In this document: positions 59,254 to 64,000 of the stretch, piece after piece | Layout: each line of letters begins with the position of its first letter | Position numbering within the stretch: the stretch's first letter is position 1 | Assembly (NCBI GenBank): GCA_030645355.1 | Contig: JAUSNJ010000130.1 | Location: 1 to 64,000, forward strand | DNA: 64,000 nt | DNA from: Rhodoferax sp. | GTDB taxonomy: Bacteria > Pseudomonadota > Gammaproteobacteria > Burkholderiales > Burkholderiaceae_C | Direction: 5' to 3' | The notes under the pieces: model-generated | The model's database searches: none | The model's input: the letters and a program-made list of their open reading frames with translations, nothing else | What the model was told of the DNA's origin: nothing | Made by a program: the position numbers and the translations under genes

Positions 59254-59858
59254 GTGCCGCTCTTGGGGTCTGGTGGGGTGAACATGCTGTAGCTGGCCGT
59301 GCTCAGTTCATCGTGGCCAACGGGTACCGGACGGCTGATCCAGTACTTGATGAGGCGTGCGTTGGGATCGTCTTCGCTCAAAAAGATCAGACCACCGCCA
59401 TGCAGGACACCGCGCAACAGCGGCTTGGACATCAGGCGGCTCTGGGCGGTCGAGCCGATCACCACCGCAGCCTGGGCGGAGTAGAAGTTTTTGTACATGT
59501 CGCTGGCGCGCACCACGGCCGGTGTGTTGGCCGGATCACTCAGGTCCAGCGGTTGCGCCGCCGGGAATACGCGCAGTGCCCCGCCGGTGCCAGCGTGGGT
59601 GTCGTGGCATCCGGACCCGGCACAGGTGTTGGTGGAGGTGGTACCGCCGATTTGAACCGGCAGTTGGGCCAGAAAGATCGGGTTGATGCACTTCTGGAAA
59701 TAGGCAAAGGAAAGGTACTGGCCCCCCACCACTTCGGGGTTGCGGATGGTGGCCGGGTTGCCCAGCACGTCCGAGCCGCCACCGCAGCCGGCCAGCGTCA
59801 GGGTAGCGGCCACGGTGAGCGTGGTGGCCAGGGATTGTGTGATGCGTTGCGGGGTCAT
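59238..59858 (-). CDS. Lipoprotein with CX4CH haem-like motif
   Basis: A 206-aa lipoprotein (lipobox TLAGC, Cys at 25). A CAGSGCH motif (C79, C84, H85) is a possible c-type haem attachment site with four residues between cysteines instead of two. It lies in a segment otherwise like the C-terminal part of HzsA-type proteins (YFQKCINPIFLAQL and VRASDMYKNFYSAQ). It directly follows the HzsA-like gene (eight bases) and may be its haem-binding partner. No enzyme class can be assigned. Confidence 0.78.
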   Translation of the reverse strand: MTPQRITQSLATTLTVAATLTLAGCGGGSDVLGNPATIRNPEVVGGQYLSFAYFQKCINPIFLAQLPVQIGGTTSTNTCAGSGCHDTHAGTGGALRVFPAAQPLDLSDPANTPAVVRASDMYKNFYSAQAAVVIGSTAQSRLMSKPLLRGVLHGGGLIFLSEDDPNARLIKYWISRPVPVGHDELSTASYSMFTPPDPKSGTCNTQ

Positions 59859-59865
59859 GAGGGGG

Positions 59866-62832
59866 TCAGCAGCCGGTGGCAATCCATTGCGAGATTGCGT
59901 TGTAGTTCGCGCTGCCCACCGGCAGAACGGCCGGGTGGGGCGCGGTCGATGGCCGTTTCAGCAGTGCATTGGCGGGTGGGTTGCAGGTGTTGGAAACCAT
60001 GGACAACGTGGCGTTGTAGTCACCATCGGCGTCGCCGGTCAGCACGAAGTGGTTGTTGAGAAACGAGGTGCCCGACGGGGTGGCTGCGGCACTGCTGCCG
60101 ACCGGCTGGTGGCAACCCGCGGAGCAGGTGGTGCGCAGGATGGGGAAGACTTGGGCTTCGAAGCTGGCCTGGCTCAGGCCCTTGACCTGGCGCACCGCGC
60201 TGTTGGCGTCAAACGGGTCGTTGTAGTACTTGCTGCCCAGGTCTATCCACTCGGCAATCAATCGCTTTTCCGCACGGGTCAGCAGCTTGGCGTGGTCCGG
60301 CGCCGTGGCGGGTGGGTTGGGATGTGCGGTGCGCGAGCCGGTGTCAGCCATCAGGTTTTGCCCGGACAGAATCTCCACGAGCCGGCTCTTGCGGGCCAGG
60401 CCCAAGGCTTCGCCTTCGCTGGCGGCGGTGTCCACCAAGGGCGCGCCGCGCTCGACGACGAGGACACCTGCCTGGGTGCGGGTGCGTGGCTGGCCGGTGA
60501 CCGGGTCGATGATGGGGTCGCCAATCATCAGCTCGTCGTAGGACGTGATGCGTCCGGAGCCACCCACCGTGCCGCTGAGGTCCAGCTTTGCGGGATCAAA
60601 GTGGCACGTGGTGCAGGTGTTGGCGCCGCGGTTGCGGCTCCACAGGGGCTGGATGTGGTCGGGGTAGTTGACGATGCCGTTCACGGGTGCCGCGGTGGCA
60701 AGATCGTCGGCGGCAATGGGGTTGCCGGTGTAGCGCGTGGTCAGTGCAGCGCGGCCGGTCACACCCGGCTTGCTGGTGTCGGCCCAGATGTCCGAGAACA
60801 CCATGTCCGTGGACAGCTTCAGCGCGCTGGGGTCCAGGCGGGTGCGGGTACTGGCCATGGTTTCGCCGGACTGGTGGGCGCTGGCCATGGTGGGTAGCCA
60901 GGACGCTGGAACCGTGTTGACGACGGCGCCCGAGTTGATGGCGCCGCCGCGGCGTGGGCTGTGGCAACCGTCGCAGGTGCGGCGTTCGCCGGGGCGCACC
61001 TGGATCCAGTTGGTGTGGGTCTGGAATCCGCGCCCCTGGGAATCCACAACGGTCAGGCCGATGGGCGTGTCTGCGGGCACTTGCAGTTTGAAGGAGCCGT
61101 CGGGCTCAATCGGCGCATAGCCCAGAATCTGTTGCATCTCGAAGTTGGTTTCGCCGATGGCACTGCGCGTGCCGGTCATGCCCTGGGGTGGCGCAATGGC
61201 GCGAAAGGCCCGGATGAAGCGTGCCGGGGCGCAACCATAGGCCGGGTCAGCCGGGTTTTTCATGCGCACCAGGTCGGCAATCAGGGCGCGGGTGTCCTGG
61301 GGGTCGATTGGTGCAATCTTGGGAATGGCGGTGGTGCAGCCTGTCGGCAAATCGGCGGCCGTCAACACGGCGTCGCCCATGCGGCCCAGGCCATCGGTGT
61401 CGTAGACACTGCGCACTTCCAGCAGGCCCAGGTTTTGCGCGGCCAGATCGGGGTCCAGCGGCGTGGGCGGTGTCGCGTTGGGCTCCGCACGCGCCTGCAG
61501 GGCCACGGGGTGGGTGTACATGAATCCGGCCGGTGGTGCCGCCACGATCAGCAGGGTCTGCTTGGCGGGGTCGAACATGTAGATGGCGTAGGTCGGGCGC
61601 ACATTGTTCTGAATCTCGTCGGCCTGTACGTCGGCCCTGGCGCGGTTGTCGTCCGCGACGCGGGCCAGTTCTTCGGCGGTCAGCGTGGCGCACGAGACCA
61701 CGACCCCCTTGCGCGTCACTTCACAGGGCGTGTAGCCAATCAGCACGCGGTCGGTGCCGTCCCACAGCGGGTAGGGCGTGGTGATGCGGCCAAAGGGCGA
61801 TGCCCCGCCACCAATGTTCAGCTCCTGCAGGGTCATCTGCTGCTGGCCGCCCTTGGCCGGTGCTGAGGCGCTGGCGGGTGTGTCCTGCTCGGAGTAGTTG
61901 GCGGCATCGATCATGACCAGGCCGCCGCCTTCATGCGTGCGCGACAGCGGCATCAGGTCCGACGTCAAAAACCCCTTGTACTTGCCCTTGGGGTCCATGT
62001 CCCGGGGGTGTAGAAAGCTGTTGCCGGGGCTGTGTGCGCCATACAGCACAAACAGGTCGGTGCCATCGGGCTTGGCGCGGAAGATCTTGAAGTGGTTGCG
62101 TCCGCCCACGTGGTCCCAGCGCGAGAACATGATGTCGCCGTTGGGTCGGATCACCGGGCTGCGGTCATGGCTCTGGTTGACCGAGATCTGGGTGATGGCC
62201 TGGCCGTTGGCGTCCATGGTGTGCAGGTTGAAAACCCGCTCCCGTTCGTACTCGTCCAGTGCGAAGTAGGTGTGGCCCAGCGCCTGGTTGATGCTGGACT
62301 TGGTCTGGCGGTTGGACGTGAAAACAAAGCCGCGCCCGGCTGGCAGGTAGGTCGGGTCCACGTCGTCGGATTCGGTGGAGCTGGTCAGGCGGCGCAGGCT
62401 GCCACCGGCCAGGCCGCCGGCCGTCATGTCGTATTCCCAGATGTTCCAGCGCCCGGTGCAGGCGCGCTGCCCATTGATGGTGCCAGTGTTGGTGGCAGGG
62501 CAGCGCAAAGAAAAAATGATCTTCTTGCCGTCATACGACACATCGGGGTTGGAGGCATCGCCAACACCTTGGGTGATCTGTGCCGTGATGTTGTGCTCTT
62601 TGGCGCTGACTGATGACTTTTCGCGCACCATCAGGTCACCACCCGGCGCGGTGGGTGCCGCGTTGGTGGGGTTGGCGTTGATGGCGTTGGAGCGCATGGC
62701 GTAGGCAATCGGTGCATCACCGGCCACCGTGACGGTTTTGCTATCGTCCGTGCTGCCATTGCCGCAGGCGGCGAGGAAGCTTGTGAGCAGGGCAGCCGTC
62801 GCCCCTGCGCTGATGAACAGTCGCTGTGTCAT
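59866..62832 (-). CDS. HzsA-related PD40/c-haem lipoprotein
   Basis: A 988-aa lipoprotein (lipobox FLAAC, Cys at 23). Residues about 85-300 form PD40/TolB-like beta-propeller repeats (NPDVSYDGKKIIFSLRC and DRSPVIRPNGDIMFSRWD). A middle domain follows, of the type found in hydrazine synthase alpha. Three cysteine-His motifs follow: CDGCH (H624), CTTCH (H744) and CSAGCH (C903, C907, H908). The first two are standard CXXCH haem sites; the last has three residues between cysteines. The organism is not an anammox bacterium as far as can be seen, so hydrazine synthesis is not implied. The enzyme may be a secreted haem-dependent oxidoreductase. Confidence 0.85.
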   Translation of the reverse strand: MTQRLFISAGATAALLTSFLAACGNGSTDDSKTVTVAGDAPIAYAMRSNAINANPTNAAPTAPGGDLMVREKSSVSAKEHNITAQITQGVGDASNPDVSYDGKKIIFSLRCPATNTGTINGQRACTGRWNIWEYDMTAGGLAGGSLRRLTSSTESDDVDPTYLPAGRGFVFTSNRQTKSSINQALGHTYFALDEYERERVFNLHTMDANGQAITQISVNQSHDRSPVIRPNGDIMFSRWDHVGGRNHFKIFRAKPDGTDLFVLYGAHSPGNSFLHPRDMDPKGKYKGFLTSDLMPLSRTHEGGGLVMIDAANYSEQDTPASASAPAKGGQQQMTLQELNIGGGASPFGRITTPYPLWDGTDRVLIGYTPCEVTRKGVVVSCATLTAEELARVADDNRARADVQADEIQNNVRPTYAIYMFDPAKQTLLIVAAPPAGFMYTHPVALQARAEPNATPPTPLDPDLAAQNLGLLEVRSVYDTDGLGRMGDAVLTAADLPTGCTTAIPKIAPIDPQDTRALIADLVRMKNPADPAYGCAPARFIRAFRAIAPPQGMTGTRSAIGETNFEMQQILGYAPIEPDGSFKLQVPADTPIGLTVVDSQGRGFQTHTNWIQVRPGERRTCDGCHSPRRGGAINSGAVVNTVPASWLPTMASAHQSGETMASTRTRLDPSALKLSTDMVFSDIWADTSKPGVTGRAALTTRYTGNPIAADDLATAAPVNGIVNYPDHIQPLWSRNRGANTCTTCHFDPAKLDLSGTVGGSGRITSYDELMIGDPIIDPVTGQPRTRTQAGVLVVERGAPLVDTAASEGEALGLARKSRLVEILSGQNLMADTGSRTAHPNPPATAPDHAKLLTRAEKRLIAEWIDLGSKYYNDPFDANSAVRQVKGLSQASFEAQVFPILRTTCSAGCHQPVGSSAAATPSGTSFLNNHFVLTGDADGDYNATLSMVSNTCNPPANALLKRPSTAPHPAVLPVGSANYNAISQWIATGC

Positions 62833-62847
62833 GGTGGTGTCTCCTGG

Positions 62848-63849
62848 TTACTGTCGTGTTTGCAGGCCGGGTGCCAGCAAGCCGGTGGAGTAGTGCAGAA
62901 GGCCGTGCGCATCGACGACGACCGCGTCGAGTCCGGGTTGCGACTCGATGAACTGCATGCCCTTTTCGACTCCCAGGACAAACACGCATTTGGAAAACGC
63001 TTCGGTGGTGAGACCGTCCTCGCCCAGAATAGTGACGCTTTGCACGCAGCTCGGTGACAGGCCGGTGGCCGGGTCTATCAAGTGGTGGAAGCGCACACCG
63101 GCCTCAACGAAGCAGCGCTCGTAGTCGCCCGAGGTTGAGATGGAGGTGTCTTCCAGCGGCAATACCGCAACGACCTCTCCGGGGCGGCGCGGATCACGGA
63201 TACCAATGGTCCAGGGCCGGCCGCGGCGGTCGCCCATGACGCAGCTGTCCCCACCGGCGCTGACGTTGGCGTGCCGTATGCCCCGCTGGCGCAACAACGC
63301 GGCCGCGTTGTCAATCGCATAGCCTTTGGCAAAGCCACCCAGGTCTATGCACATGCCCGGGCGCTCGAACTGTACGGTCTGGTTGTGCCGGTCCAGAATC
63401 ACGTGGCGGTATCCGATGGCCTGCTGCGCCTGGGCTAGCGCCTGCGGGTCGGGACGTGTGTGCAGGCGGTAGTCGAACAGACGGCCCACTGCTGCGTAGG
63501 TGATGTCGAAGGCGCCGTCCGAGAGCTGCGAAAAGTGCGCCGCGCGGGTTAGCAGCTGGAACATCTCGGTGCTGATATGCACGGCTTGCGTGGCGGCATC
63601 GCGGTTGATGCGCGACAGTTCGGAGTCCGGCCTGTGGGGGCTCATGGCGTGGTCGATACGGTGCATCTCCTGCATGACGGCCTCCATCGCGGCGTCGCCC
63701 GCCACGCGGTCTTCAGCCCACAGCTCCACGTGGATGGCCGTGCCCATGATGGCCTCTTCCCGCCGCAGCCAGCCGCTCTGGGGTGTGTGCTGCGGGGAGC
63801 CGCCCGCGACGAATTTGCGTGTGGCGATATCGCGTGAGGTACCGAACAT
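62848..63849 (-). CDS. apbE: FAD:protein FMN transferase
   Basis: A 333-aa ApbE-family enzyme, which attaches FMN from FAD to Thr/Ser of extracytoplasmic target proteins. Family segments are MGTAIHVELWAED, ISTEMFQLLTRAAHFSQLSDGAFDITYAAV, IDLGGFAKGYAIDNA, NVSAGGDSCVMG, and HHLIDPATGLSP with TTEAFSKCVFVLG (metal and FAD sites). The sequence has no signal peptide or lipobox, unlike most ApbE proteins, so the modification may occur before export or the protein may be cytoplasmic. The ATG at 63849 follows AGGAG. It heads the 17-kb locus. Confidence 0.9.
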   Translation of the reverse strand: MFGTSRDIATRKFVAGGSPQHTPQSGWLRREEAIMGTAIHVELWAEDRVAGDAAMEAVMQEMHRIDHAMSPHRPDSELSRINRDAATQAVHISTEMFQLLTRAAHFSQLSDGAFDITYAAVGRLFDYRLHTRPDPQALAQAQQAIGYRHVILDRHNQTVQFERPGMCIDLGGFAKGYAIDNAAALLRQRGIRHANVSAGGDSCVMGDRRGRPWTIGIRDPRRPGEVVAVLPLEDTSISTSGDYERCFVEAGVRFHHLIDPATGLSPSCVQSVTILGEDGLTTEAFSKCVFVLGVEKGMQFIESQPGLDAVVVDAHGLLHYSTGLLAPGLQTRQ

Positions 63850-63913
63850 GGTGGGGGGCTCCTGAGGTTCGCGCCGATTCTTCCATCCAAGCACGCCCAA
63901 AGTGTTCGTTTGC

Positions 63914-63929
63914 ATGTGACACATGTAAC
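63914..63929. promoter_or_regulatory. Direct-repeat site upstream of apbE
   Basis: ATGTGAC (63914-63920) and ATGTAAC (63923-63929) are near-identical direct repeats with 9-bp spacing, the kind of arrangement bound by winged-helix response regulators. It lies 65 bp before the apbE start. A divergent gene may begin at the ATG at 63993, cut off by the window end. Confidence 0.4.
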
Positions 63930-64000
63930 AAGCTGAAAGCCCGGCGCTATGATGCAATCCATCTTTCCCTTTGCTCCGAGGCTGTCAAAACCATGCGAAA

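Noticed and set aside
59866-62832. Hydrazine synthase and an anammox lifestyle
   Set aside because: Only HzsA-like architecture is present; no beta or gamma subunits or hydrazine dehydrogenase are in view, and HzsA-like proteins occur widely elsewhere.

Overview
The window looks like chromosomal DNA from a betaproteobacterium of the Comamonadaceae, probably close to Rhodoferax or a related genus. The case rests on high G+C, a phasin gene, a 46-aa 'MAKG...KKPKKD' protein of a type I associate with Burkholderiales, and seven copies of an intergenic hairpin repeat (consensus around TGTAGCCCTCGTGAAATATG followed by a GCTAT...ATAGC hairpin) of the kind scattered through Comamonadaceae genomes. The genus is an inference. 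I see no rRNA, tRNA, CRISPR array, prophage or complete insertion sequence.

Layout. 1-16 kb: ahpF; two GNAT acetyltransferases, one of them bracketed by 135-bp direct repeats; dusC; a substrate-binding-protein/histidine-kinase fusion; MAPEG, old-yellow-enzyme and hydrolase genes; a chemoreceptor; NUDIX and SDR enzymes; a degenerate GGDEF membrane protein; and gshA. 16-20 kb: an Hsp20 gene with an FNR-type box and an apparently lost ATG, a STAS-like protein, a phasin and ylqF. 20-27 kb: a three-gene signalling operon (PAS histidine kinase, single-domain response regulator, and a REC-GAF-PAS-GGDEF-EAL protein). 27-32 kb: an AraC-type regulator divergent from a three-gene catabolic/transport operon, with two direct-repeat operators 21 bp apart between them. 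32-47 kb: housekeeping and stress genes (DHH phosphoesterase, catalase-like protein, UspA, MtfA, PanE, M3 peptidase, antiporter, TerC), a dctA remnant next to a cluster of DnaA-box sequences, a TetR/SDR pair sharing an operator, a DUF2145 gene broken by one amber codon, an M23 peptidase and an AAA ATPase.

47-64 kb is the most interesting part. Sixteen genes on the minus strand form two closely packed blocks. Reading 5' to 3', the first block is apbE, an HzsA-like PD40/c-haem lipoprotein, a haem-motif lipoprotein, an SH3-plus-beta-barrel protein, a second outer-membrane barrel, a TlpA-type thioredoxin, DUF4266 and DUF3570. The second is a small exported protein, a TPR protein, a TPR lipoprotein, another small exported protein, an ExbB/TolQ channel, two ExbD/TolR proteins (one without the proton-relay Asp) and an AgmX/PglI-type TonB-like protein. 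The composition resembles the Agl-Glt envelope machinery of Myxococcus combined with an ApbE/DUF4266/DUF3570 redox module. I propose a proton-motive-force-driven trans-envelope assembly with extracytoplasmic flavin, haem and thiol chemistry; its substrate is unknown.

Regulation seen directly: FNR/CRP-like palindromes ahead of hsp20, uspA and the histidine-kinase operon, twin AraC-type sites, and paired TetR-type sites. Gene function is assigned from recognisable motifs and gene order only, without database searches.
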